The position numbers were made by a program, and so were the translations under genes. The notes below the pieces were generated by a model, which saw only the letters and a list, made by a program, of their open reading frames with translations, did not search any database and had not been told where the DNA came from. Positions 10,217 to 18,724 of a stretch of 64,000 nucleotides of DNA are shown here, in pieces (positions within the stretch are counted from its first letter, which is position 1; each line of letters starts with the position of its first letter). Source of the stretch: Ichthyophis bannanicus (taxonomy: Eukaryota > Chordata > Amphibia > Gymnophiona > Ichthyophiidae); contig CM066039.1 in assembly GCA_033557465.1 (NCBI GenBank), forward strand, positions 49,071,788 through 49,135,787, in the 5' to 3' direction.

Positions 10217-11602
10217 TATCCCCCCCTTAAGATATTACGGGCTGGGGGACTCATGTCCTCGCAGCATGTAATTACAGAACGGCCCGGGAGCTTTACCTTT
10301 AATTGGCCAAAAGCCGCTGTCCGCTCCTGCCAGGATTTTAGGACGTTAATGTGGTACACTTGACAGCACCCTCTGTCGGTTTTTACCACATACGAGACCG
10401 GTCCCTTGCGATCCACTACGGTATAGGGTCCCCTCCACTGGGCTTCGAATTTTGGCCCAGGGTCTGCCACCAGTACGACTACCTTCTCACCTATAGCTAG
10501 TTGATGGGGTTTCTTCCCCCGGTCATAGTATCGCTTCTGATGCTGCTGACTGTCCCGTAAGTGACGTTCAGCAGCCTGTGAAGCCCTCTGTAACCGTGAC
10601 CTTAGTTCTCGGAGAAACTGCGGTACTCCTACCTCTTCCCCTTTTGGCTCTGCCCACTGTTCCCTTAAAATGTCCAGGACTCCCCTTGGGGCACGGCCAA
10701 ACATCAACTCGTATGGAGAAGCTCCCAACGAGGCTTGTGTGTGCTCCCTGCTGGCGTATAAAATGAACGGGAGCATAATGTCCCAGTCAGCCATTTTCCC
10801 ATCCAGTCCCCGCCTCAACATTTGTTTGAGGGTCTGGTTAAAACGTTCCACCAACCTGTTGGATTGTGGATGGTAAGCTGCCGTTTTTATGTGTTGTATC
10901 CCGAAGGCGTCCCAGACCTGTGCCAGGTATCGCGACAGGAAATTGCTTCCCCTGTCCGTTAGCATCTCCCTCGGGAACCCCACTTCACAAAATAATCTAA
11001 TCAATTTCCCCGCTATAGTTTTCGCCGAAATGTTCCTCAGCGGTACTGCCAGGGGAACCGGGTGGCCTGATCCATTATTACTAAAATGTATTGGAATCCC
11101 CTAGGGGTTTTCACTAGGGGACCCACTATATCCATCACCATCCGGCGCACTGGTTCGGATATAGTGGGGGTTGGTATCATAGGAACACCTTTCGGTTTTG
11201 CGGCTGTGACCTCTGACACGAAGGGCATGCCTCGCAAAAGCGTTTGGCTGGGGGTATTTAAGGAGACCAGTAGAAACGGGCCAGAATCTGGTCTAGGGTA
11301 CCTAAAACACCTTTATGCCCACCCCAATCTCATAATGGGCCAATCTCATAATGACCGCCTTAAAGGCAGTGAGCACCACTAGTTGTTTTCTAACGGCCCC
11401 TGTCTGGGGATCGTTACTCTCCCGATATAATATATCTTCCTCCACCAGGAATCTGGGAAGAATATCTGTCGGACTGGGCATACTCGAAGGCATGCTTTAA
11501 CGCAGGATCTGCCTTTTGCTCTTTCGGGAATGATGGGAACCTTTGTACTAGATCGTCCGGCACCCAGGGAAAACCTAGCCCATCCCCTGCTCCTGCCCTC
11601 AA
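10204..11602 (-). pseudogene. Gypsy integrase with upstream linker, frameshifted
   Basis: Order on the minus strand: a linker with DDLVQRFPSFPKEQKADPAL (near 11550), the zinc-binding start RLAHYEIG (near 11330) and C-x2-C (near 11210-11245), then the core. VMDIVGPLVKTP (near 11120) carries the first catalytic Asp. LTDRGSNF (near 10950) and NRLVERFNQ (near 10845) carry the second Asp and the Glu, exactly 35 residues apart as in integrases. QWRGPYTVV (near 10430) is the GPY/F module. The last 266 codons are intact, but three frames are needed for the whole domain. A 16-bp tandem duplication at 11324-11355 breaks the zinc-binding part. Role by homology: inserting element DNA into the chromosome. 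Confidence 0.88.
10217..10231 (-). promoter_or_regulatory. Polypurine tract
   Basis: On the minus strand the interior ends TTAAGGGGGGGATA next to the 3' LTR. A purine run here is where plus-strand DNA synthesis is primed. The second Gypsy copy has a matching, longer G run at 63118-63135. Confidence 0.75.
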
Positions 11603-11809
11603 TTGAGCCCTGTGGTGGTGTTCCCGTCGTTTTTCTCCTTTGCTTTTCTTACTACCTTTTTAGGGTGGATTGATTAAATCTTCGTGTTGGGGCAGCTCTC
11701 CTAAATTTTCATCTAGGGGCCTATCCTCCCCTACCCGAGATTCCGCCTCCTCTTCTGAAGAGGGTTCAGTGTCCTCCGGGGGTTCAATTTGCTCCCCCGA
11801 ACCTTGGGC

Positions 11810-13090
11810 CTATGACCTTGTAGAGACCATCCCCCTTTTCAATTGTATGCCCTCTCCGATGCCCTTACAGAACGGCGGCCAGTCTCGACCTAAGACTATA
11901 TCATAGGGCAACCTGGGTATCACTGCCACTAGGACCTTTCTTCGGGTGCCTAAACCTTTTACCGTCACCCTATATAGAGGGTAAGAAGTGGAGGACCCAT
12001 GTATGCAGCGTATCCTAGATTTACCCTCCGGTTGATTTAGGGGGGACACGTTAGCGTCCTGTAGGCGGCGCCAAAATTTCTTGGACACCATGGTTTGGTC
12101 CGCCCCCGAGTCAAGTAGGGCTTTGGTTACCACGCCTTGTACCTCCACATCAATGCGAAAACCTTCCCGCTTATACTTTCCATCCCCACTCCTCAATGCT
12201 GTTCGCCAAGTACATTCATCCTTCCTATGACCCCGCTTCCCACATTTAAAACATTTTATGCGAGTGTCCTTAACCTCATCTCTAGGTACATATTTCATTA
12301 CATTAGGTGCACATGACATAGGGTCTTTCACTACTTTGCCAAAATTGGCTACCCCATACGTGTTGCCAGTTCCTCCCTGCAGTTTATGGGCTAACCCAGC
12401 CTCCATGAACCTTTCAGTGAGGTGAGCTGCCTCGCTTGAGGTCTGACAATTTTGCAGAGTAAGGAATGATCTTACTTCGGCTGGAACAGCCTCTGAGAAT
12501 TGCTCTAGCACAATCATGTCAAGTATACTTTCGAGGGTTCTCCCCTCCGGAGTAAGCCATTTCCATAGCAGGTTACGGATTCTTTGGCGGAGTGCCTTAG
12601 GGGTTTCATCTGGCTGGAATTTAGTCGCCCGTAACATACGGCGGTATACCATAGGTGACAAGCCTAGCCTGTCTCGTATGGCTGCCTTAACCTCCTCATA
12701 CTCGGTTGCCTGGGTGGCGGGCATGGCCTTGTAAGCCGCCAGGGCTTCTCCTGTCAGGGAGGTGGCTAACCTAACCGCCCATTGCTCATAGGACCAGCCC
12801 GCACTATGGGCTACCCGTTCGAAAGCCTCTAAAAAGTCGTCTATATTGTCAGCTTTTGTCAATTGTCCAAAGGATAAAATCCCACAACTTTGTGGGCCTA
12901 CCCCACAATAATGTTCTTTAGGCGTCTTCTCTGCCGCTCGCTCTGCCAGCAAAGTTTGTATCAGGTCAGTCAGAGGTTTCTGTTGGGCCTGCATGGCTGC
13001 CAACGCTTGCTCCTGGCTCAGCTGGGCTAACTCCCTCTGCTTTTCAAACTGGAGACTTATCCAGCGCAACACGTCCTGGGGATTCTCCAT
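11810..13090 (-). CDS. Gag-protease with SCAN-like capsid
   Basis: I choose the Met at 13090 (MENPQDVLRWISLQF); a frame extension upstream exists but precedes no better start. Domains, numbered from the upstream frame start at 13123: a Gln-rich coiled region (20-60), capsid (70-240) whose second half, ALRQRIRNLLWKWL to SILDMIVLEQF, resembles the SCAN domain, a zinc knuckle C291-x2-C-x4-H-x4-C304, and an aspartic protease with LLDSGADQTMV (336-346) and IVLGRDW (410-416). Gag packages the RNA; the protease matures it. The frame is uninterrupted for about 426 codons. Protease runs toward the integrase linker without any RT between, which matters for domain order (see findings). Confidence 0.9.
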   Translation of the reverse strand: MENPQDVLRWISLQFEKQRELAQLSQEQALAAMQAQQKPLTDLIQTLLAERAAEKTPKEHYCGVGPQSCGILSFGQLTKADNIDDFLEAFERVAHSAGWSYEQWAVRLATSLTGEALAAYKAMPATQATEYEEVKAAIRDRLGLSPMVYRRMLRATKFQPDETPKALRQRIRNLLWKWLTPEGRTLESILDMIVLEQFSEAVPAEVRSFLTLQNCQTSSEAAHLTERFMEAGLAHKLQGGTGNTYGVANFGKVVKDPMSCAPNVMKYVPRDEVKDTRIKCFKCGKRGHRKDECTWRTALRSGDGKYKREGFRIDVEVQGVVTKALLDSGADQTMVSKKFWRRLQDANVSPLNQPEGKSRIRCIHGSSTSYPLYRVTVKGLGTRRKVLVAVIPRLPYDIVLGRDWPPFCKGIGEGIQLKRGMVSTRS

Positions 13091-13372
13091 GTTCACACCC
13101 TGAAACAAAATAGACAAACACACACCAAGTGTGGCACTTTTTTTTTTTTAAATGCAGTTAAACCGAGGCTTTAGCTCCCAGTATCCCTTCTCACCAGAAT
13201 CCCACACCGCCTGTGCCCAGATACTTTTTACCTGAGTCAGGTGGAGATTCCGGCTCTGAAAAAGTTCTCTTCCTCTCTGGATTCTGGAACCCTCCGGCGT
13301 GGGCAACAGCAATCTCGGTCCTTCTCTCCAGCACTGGTAATTCCGCTGTGCTTCCGCTGTATTCTTCTCCAG
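13091..13372 (-). other. Gypsy leader between primer site and gag
   Basis: About 280 bp with no long frame, corresponding to the untranslated leader. A T run at 13137-13149 is present. Confidence 0.6.
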
Positions 13373-13392
13373 GAATCCTAAAAACTACGCCA
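13373..13392 (-). promoter_or_regulatory. Primer-binding site, tRNA-Ser-like
   Basis: Two bases inside the 5' LTR the minus strand reads TGGCGTAGT, then four mismatching bases, then AGGATTC. This is complementary to the 3' end of vertebrate tRNA-Ser (…GAATCCTGCCGACTACG plus CCA) in 16 of 20 positions. The tRNA assignment is from memory of tRNA-Ser sequence. Confidence 0.65.
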
Positions 13393-13394
13393 TT

Positions 13395-14600
13395 TGTGAC
13401 TCTACACCGCCCCTATTAGGCGCCTGCCTAGGGCATGCGATGCAGGTTTACCTTCTAAAAGAATAGTCTGTAGCCGTGTGGTCAGGCAAAAACAATAACT
13501 GGGCTTTATTCCCCTTCCCTTATGGATTTCCTTTTTATACAGCAATAAAGAATAACATAAATAAACTGTTTCTTCACAGCAAAAAGAAAGATGAACCTTT
13601 TCCCAAGCAATTATAACACTGCTTCTGCTTGCTTCTTTAACAGAGAGATTCTATCTCATCCGAGAGACATATCGCGCAATCCATGGGACTGGATTCTACC
13701 TCCTGGCTAGTGCTTTCCCACTGCATTTGTTCACAGTCCAGACCTGTAAATGGATAACACTCTTCAGGGCTGCTATTGACACAACTCTTTGGGAGGCAAC
13801 AGTTCCTATAGCAGGAAGCTGCTCTGCATAAACAGGGTCATGGGGACCTGTGTTTGGGGCTTCTCTTAGGTTCCCTCTTTCTCTCCAATAAGGATTCTCT
13901 TCCCCACTGTTAGCTTTAGGTCTCCTGGCCGGGCCCACCTCTTGAGCTTTAGAGAAAATGGTGTACTTAGCTTTTCCTCTGGGGTATACAGCTTCCACTC
14001 CTTCCTCTGTGAACCAGGCCTTTCTGTCTGGGCTGTAGCGTGCCTTTCCCTGAGAGTTCCAAACACCAGTAGTTTGAGCTGGGCTGTAGCCACTTTCTGG
14101 AAAGGTTTTACTCCTGCTGCTCCTTGCTACCGAGGCATACCCAGTGCTTCCTGGATCCAGCAAGCTCTCCTGTTTGTGACGTCCGCCCTCTACCTGCTTG
14201 GTCACTCTTCTCGGGTCGATGCCACCTCTGGCTTGGGAGACTCCTGCACTGGCTCTTCCAGCACTCTCTGGTTCAGCTGTCTCCTCCCTCACTGGCTCGG
14301 CATCTGTAACTCCTCCAGCCACACCCACTTCTTCTCTTCCTTCCAACTCTCTGCCTCCCCTTGCTGGGATTTCCCAACTGCTTTTATCCTCTTGTCTCTT
14401 GCACGTCGTATGTGCTTCCCTGCTCAGGTGAACCTGATTAGCTGTCTGACTTTCTGCTGCATCATATCTGGTGTGGGGAAAGTTTCTTATACTATTCTTT
14501 GGCTCATTGTAACCTGAATGTGTTTGCTGCTTATGTGACTGCAAGGTAAGTTCTTCTTTTCCCCTATTATCATAGGTTCTGTGCTGGCTACTGCATCACA
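13395..14600 (-). repeat. 5' LTR of the Gypsy element
   Basis: Starts TGTGACTCTACACCGCCCC and ends GGCTACTGCATCACA. On the minus strand it should hold the element promoter, with a polyadenylation-type region (tttattgctgtataaaaagg) near 13540. Confidence 0.92.
13696..14544 (-). pseudogene. LTR-embedded reading frame, C-terminus frameshifted
   Basis: This is the second copy of the LTR frame. It agrees with the 9266-10189 copy from QSHKQQTHSGYNEPKNS to LPAIGTVASQR. A 4-bp difference near 13788 (ctttctttggg in the other LTR, ctttggg here) then shifts the frame, so the conserved MDCAICLSDEI ending is lost. It also has an in-frame insertion (VGVAGG) near residue 75. Confidence 0.5.
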
Positions 14601-14626
14601 AGGTGTAGAGAACAGAAATCAGTATC

Positions 14627-14755
14627 CATCATTATACAAACATAACTCGGTTTTCTAGCATACTGGTAGATCATTATTAAGACATAATACATTCCTTAAG
14701 GACAATGAGTATCTAAAAGTATGCTAGAAAACTGAGTTATGTTTGTATAATGATG
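14627..14755. repeat. 38-bp inverted repeat, hairpin
   Basis: Arms 14627-14664 and 14718-14755 are complementary at 37 of 38 positions, separated by 53 bp. The arm begins catcattatacaaacataa. It starts about 25 bp beyond the Gypsy target duplication. No coding capacity. Confidence 0.85.
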
Positions 14756-14756
14756 T

Positions 14757-15104
14757 AGGTGCATATTTTATAAAATATGTGTGCAGATGCATAAAAGTCT
14801 GCGGCTCCAATGCAGCCACTATTTCTACTGGATTTGCGCTAACATTTAAAAAGAGACATACATGTGTGCTACTGGGTAGCATGGAGTTCAATGCATGCTA
14901 ACTGCATCACACTAACACTTAGTATAGAGGGTTGTGCTAGTGACCCCATGTTAAACGGTTAGTGCAATAGTGGTCAGGGAAGTAATGTGGGCGTTGATGG
15001 CGTGTCATGGTTGGCGCAGGCCTTATGGGCACATGCTAACCACGACTGTTGCCCTTCAGTGCATCACAATTTCCAGCATTAGTCATCATGGTGGTCATTC
15101 TGAA
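14757..15104. other. Unassigned nonautonomous-repeat-like sequence
   Basis: Contains attttataaaatatgtgtgcagatgc-type sequence, like termini of short MITE-like repeats elsewhere in the window, and the pair catggttggc / gctaaccac near 15005-15045. Boundaries unresolved. Confidence 0.35.
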
Positions 15105-15211
15105 GCATGAATAGTGGGGTTGGACATTCCAACAGGACGTCCATCCCCCGCTATTCATGCCGGCTCCTGCCCCTGTATAACTTCCCTGTCGGTTGTGCGG
15201 GGAAGTTATAC
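15105..15211. repeat. Two adjacent hairpins of the palindrome-chain family
   Basis: Arms 15105-15125 and 15139-15160 (gcatgaatagtgggg and its near complement) pair at about 19 of 22 positions. Arms 15175-15186 and 15200-15211 (gtataacttccc / gggaagttatac) are perfect. The motif aacaggacgtccat recurs at 21349 and, changed, at 52160. An L2 copy begins about 115 bp downstream. Confidence 0.7.
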
Positions 15212-15326
15212 GGTGGCGGGGAAAGAGCAGCATAGGGGTGTGTGGGCAGTGGGGAGTTGCTGGTCCTGGCAGCCCTTCTCCTCTGATTACTCCCTCTTTT
15301 TCAGGTTCACCAATCCCCCTTTACAA

Positions 15327-16165
15327 GCTTCCGTTACCTAGGTGTGTAATTTTTGATTCTGACCTTTCCTTCCGTTCCCACATTACAAAGACTTCCTTCT
15401 TCTTTCTCCGACAGATACGATCTATTCGCCCTTTTCTCACCCCTGAAGCCCTCTCCGCCCTTCTTCTCTCTCTAGTAATGTCACGTATTGATTTTTGCAA
15501 CTCCATTCTAGCCGGGCTTCCTCTCTCCCACCTTCACCGCCTTCAACGTATTCAGAATACCGCTGCACGCCTTGTTTTTCACGCCTCCCTCCGCGATCAT
15601 GTCACTCCTCTTTTCCTTCGCCTACATTGGCTCCCCTTGCAATTTCGCATCCGTTATAAAATCCTCACACTGGTCCACCAAGTCTTACATAACCACACTC
15701 CTTTATATTTGGCAGACCTGCTTCAATTCCACACCCCCACTCGCTCACTTCGCTCTGTTCACATTAACCGGCTCCACCTTCCATCTCCATCACGTGCCCA
15801 TCTACAGTCCACACGCTCCTCTGCCTTTTTCTTTATTGGCCCTGCTTATTGGAACTCCCTTCCCCTCTCCCTCAGACTTGAGCAACACTATCCCACCTTC
15901 AAGAAAGACCTTAAGACACATCTCTTCTCCACCGCCTTCGACCTCCCCTCCCCCTTTGTGTGACTCCTCTCCCCTTCCTTCCCTTGTCTCTCTCTTTGTC
16001 CATGTCTAGTTTGATGTCTTGAGTGCTCTCCTATCATCCATTGTAATTTCTTTTCTTTTCCAGGCCGGTTGGCCTCTCTGTGTATTATTTGATTTTTCTT
16101 TTGTAAACCGCAGTGCTCTATTTGGAACTGCGGTATATCAAGCCTAATAAACATAAACAAACATA
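15327..16165 (+). mobile_element. L2 LINE 3' end
   Basis: A frame open to 15963 encodes VIFDSDLSFRSHITK, SLVMSRIDFCNSILAGLP, LQRIQNTAARLVFHASLRDH, FLRLHWLPLQFRIRYKILTL and YWNSLPLSLR, i.e. the L2 ORF2 C-terminus with no stop. The sequence before 15327 belongs to another repeat, so the copy is 5'-truncated. The 3' end is tgtaaaccgcagtgctc and gcggtatatcaagcc followed by ataaacataaacaaaca. The same tail ends the SINE at 52283-52600. Confidence 0.85.
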
Positions 16166-16690
16166 GACATACAGGGCCGATTCTAATGTTGGCCTATATG
16201 TCCAGGGCTGGTGAAATGGATGGGGAAGTTATTCCACCCCCAAGGTGGAATAACTTCCCTGGACATTTCAATTTTGCTGCTCCGGGGGGTGGGGGGGCAG
16301 AAGAGGCTGGGGGGGCAGTGTTAATTCCCTGCAGCCCGACCCTGGCCTTAGAAGACCGGATTGGGGTTGGGCTGTGGGGAATTAACATTTTGGGCAGGCG
16401 GCCGGCATTGCGGCTATTTTAAATGGAGTCGCAGTGCCATGGCAATATGACGCCATGGCACCGTGGCTCCATTTAAAAGTCCAGGCTGAGTTAGCCGGGC
16501 AGTGCCTGTACATGCAGGCTGGGACTGAATCACAGTCCTGGCCTGCATGTACAGGCTTGTTTGCGAGTCTGATCCCGTGGAGCTAGATGTGCCCCGCGGG
16601 ATCAGAATCGCGATCTCCTTTGTACATCCGGGTCAACCCAAACGTACAAAGGAGATGTACGTCAGGATCGGAATCGGGCCCTATGTGTAT
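16163..16690. repeat. Chain of seven consecutive hairpins inside terminal inverted repeats
   Basis: Seven hairpins follow one another: A 16166-16178/16191-16202; B 16223-16238/16244-16259 (16 bp, perfect, 5-nt loop); C 16320-16343/16363-16386 (20 of 24); D 16417-16443/16452-16478 (24 of 27); E 16504-16526/16534-16556 (21 of 23, outer 16 perfect); F 16568-16582/16592-16606 (13 of 15); G 16613-16632/16637-16656 (17 of 20, outer 13 perfect). The ends, acatacagggccgattc and gaatcgggccctatgtg, are themselves imperfectly complementary, so the unit looks like a nonautonomous foldback element. Most arm mismatches are transitions. No gene. I know no named family with this build. Confidence 0.8.
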
Positions 16691-16747
16691 GATTATATTA
16701 ACTTTTGTGGAATTTTTGCCTTGCATATGCAATTTTGTTATTTCTAT

Positions 16748-18301
16748 TGTCAGACGGCTGCCTAGGGTGAGAACTTACACAATCTTGACGATGCATATAT
16801 TCATATGATTCTTGCAAGGTATTGTGGGTATTGTAGTTCATTCACTCCCAAACACAGCTGATGACAATAATTTGAGTTGTGAAACCAAGTGGTAAGATCA
16901 ATAAAATACTTCTTTTATTGATGGGGTTTAATTCACCCAGTACATGTATGCTTGATAGCACTATAAATGAGGTTACTTGCTTGCAGTGTTTAAAATATGG
17001 ATAACAAAAAGTCACAAAGTAAACCAGAAACAACCTTCAGCTTGTCAGGCAATTAGCTAATGTTTTCTTAGCAAATAATTACCAAATACCAAGGCACAAA
17101 GAAAAGAATAAACTTTGCTGGTTAGGTTAACTTCTGCTTATTTTCCACGCCGATCTCAGCAGTGATTCTCCCTTGCTCACACACACAATCAGGTGCAGCC
17201 CTAATTACTATCAATGGACCAGCTGAAAGCCTTTAGCAGGCTGGCTGCTACTGTGTGAGCCCAAATCCTGCTTTAAGAGCTGTTTGCAGTGGAAATAAAG
17301 AACAAAGTTAGGTTTCTTTGTGATGGCTGATGTGTTTGCTCACAGAAAAACTAGCAATAGCATTTAGATAGAGAACAGTCCATATAAATAGTTTCATCTG
17401 CTGTATCTCCCCCTTCATCAACAATCATAGGGTCAATATCATACATTGGCACAGATGAGTCTTTCATTAAGGCACTATCATGAGAATGCTTATTCCCTTG
17501 CTACCATTCTCTATTATAGATAGGGTCTGGATCAGTGTTCATACCTGAGCCTCTCCTGCTATCATTATTCCTCTCTGTATAGCCTGGCCAATATGTAATC
17601 CAATTCTGATGTCCAGCCTTCCAATCTTGATCCCTGGACACTGGATCTTCTCTCACATACCTTCTGGCCTTGGTCTGAAAGTCCCTTCCACGTGCAGTCT
17701 TCTCTCTTCCAGGTAGCCACTGGTGATTCCTATCTCTGCCACTCCATTCCTCTGGCTGAATCCAGTCCAATGGACTCTGCTGGCTTTTGGAATACCTCCC
17801 AGTATGAGTACTGCCTTGGAATCTCCCAGACCTTCCAATGGCCTTTCTTCTCTTCCTTCCAGAGAGTTTCCTTCTCTCTCTATCTGCTTGGCTTGGCTTC
17901 TGTTTCTCCAGGTGATACTGGTGCTTGAGCTTGTAGCCGTTGCTGAAGCTCTCCCTGAAGCTGGGCTGGAGCTTGTAGTAACTGTTATCTGAAGAATAAG
18001 CTCTATTCTTATCCTGTTCTAATGTGTGCTGCTCCCTAACACAGTGCAGCTGTCTTGAATCAGGCCCTGCCCTTTGAGATGAGTGCTTAGGGATTACCTC
18101 ATAACTCTCTTGATTGCACACACATTTTCTCACTTCAGCCCCTCTCATGGCTGCTGGAAACCTGGTGCATTCTGGGACTGGTAGTCTTTTATGTGAAAAC
18201 TCTGTTTTCTTGCTTCTACCAGAACTGACAGGTTGCTTGTTCAGAGTCACATCATCTTTTCTATAGCTCCTACCTGAGCTATGATAAGCTTCCTTATCAC
18301 A
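16748..18301 (-). mobile_element. Solo LTR of a Gypsy-like element
   Basis: Starts TGTCAGACGGCTGCCTAGGG and ends CTTCCTTATCACA, flanked by CTAT at 16744-16747 and 18302-18305. The 4-bp duplication equals that of the other LTR elements here. No internal region follows, so recombination between two LTRs probably left this copy. ggctgcctaggg recalls cgcctagggc of the Gypsy LTR at 9023. Orientation is set by the long minus-strand frame and an aataaaat signal at 16900 region by analogy. Confidence 0.8.
17501..18250 (-). CDS. LTR-embedded reading frame of the solo LTR, unknown function
   Basis: A 249-codon minus-strand frame, starting MTLNKQPVSSGRSKKTEFSH, lies inside the solo LTR. It is strongly basic (many Arg, Lys, Gln, Ser), with no membrane segment. 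It sits in the same relative place as the frames in the Gypsy LTRs, and has similar build (RRK-rich middle, a DPDPIYNREW ending comparable to DPVYAEQ). Sequence similarity to those is weak. No known domain. Confidence 0.35.
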   Translation of the reverse strand: MTLNKQPVSSGRSKKTEFSHKRLPVPECTRFPAAMRGAEVRKCVCNQESYEVIPKHSSQRAGPDSRQLHCVREQHTLEQDKNRAYSSDNSYYKLQPSFRESFSNGYKLKHQYHLEKQKPSQADRERRKLSGRKRRKAIGRSGRFQGSTHTGRYSKSQQSPLDWIQPEEWSGRDRNHQWLPGREKTARGRDFQTKARRYVREDPVSRDQDWKAGHQNWITYWPGYTERNNDSRRGSGMNTDPDPIYNREW

Positions 18302-18724
18302 CTATCATTTTTTAAAATATGTTTTCATTGCCTTTAAAATCCATTCAAGAATTCCCTACATCATCACCCTCATCTGGTAACATTCATTATTAAATCGTGA
18401 TGATGATGATGATGAGCACTTATACAGATAGGTCCATATTTGGCTTCAGGGACACCGCTTGCTTACTTCGTGCTGAATCCCTCTAAATAATGGTTTTTGT
18501 AAACAAAGGCAAAACTGTTTATATATGAGTATTATGCCACAAATTGGAGAGCTCTGGGTTGGTGCACGGTTTATGCAGCATACTTCCTTTGCTGTAGAAA
18601 CGATCACCTGGGTAGATTTGGGGATTGCCACTTCTTTCTTCCAGGAGTGAGCAACAAGAAATGGTTCTCCCCATTAGGATCTGCTGGGAATTTTCGAGTG
18701 AGCCAGACTGACCACTCTAAGGGA
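18302..18724. other. No recognised feature apart from a GAT microsatellite
   Basis: A (gat)n run of six units lies near 18397-18414. The rest is unassigned. Confidence 0.5.

Larger units (their letters stand above)
9023..14600 (-). mobile_element. Gypsy (Gmr1-like) LTR retrotransposon, internally deleted
   Basis: Two long terminal repeats (9023-10216 and 13395-14600) bracket a 3.2 kb interior coded on the minus strand: tRNA primer site, gag-protease, integrase, polypurine tract. AGGT occurs at 9019-9022 and 14601-14604, a 4-bp target-site duplication. LTR ends are the inverted pair TGTGA/TCACA. By eye the LTRs differ by about 30-35 substitutions plus three small indels, roughly 3%, so the insertion is not very recent. 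No reverse transcriptase or RNase H is present; the simplest single deletion removed them from between integrase and the 3' end (near 10270). Confidence 0.9.

Noticed and set aside
13942..14517. 191-codon plus-strand frame in the second Gypsy LTR
   Set aside because: Antisense shadow; the first LTR interrupts the corresponding frame.
16163..16690. CRISPR array or bacterial-type repeat array
   Set aside because: The hairpins differ in sequence from each other and have no regular spacers; the surroundings are vertebrate retrotransposons.
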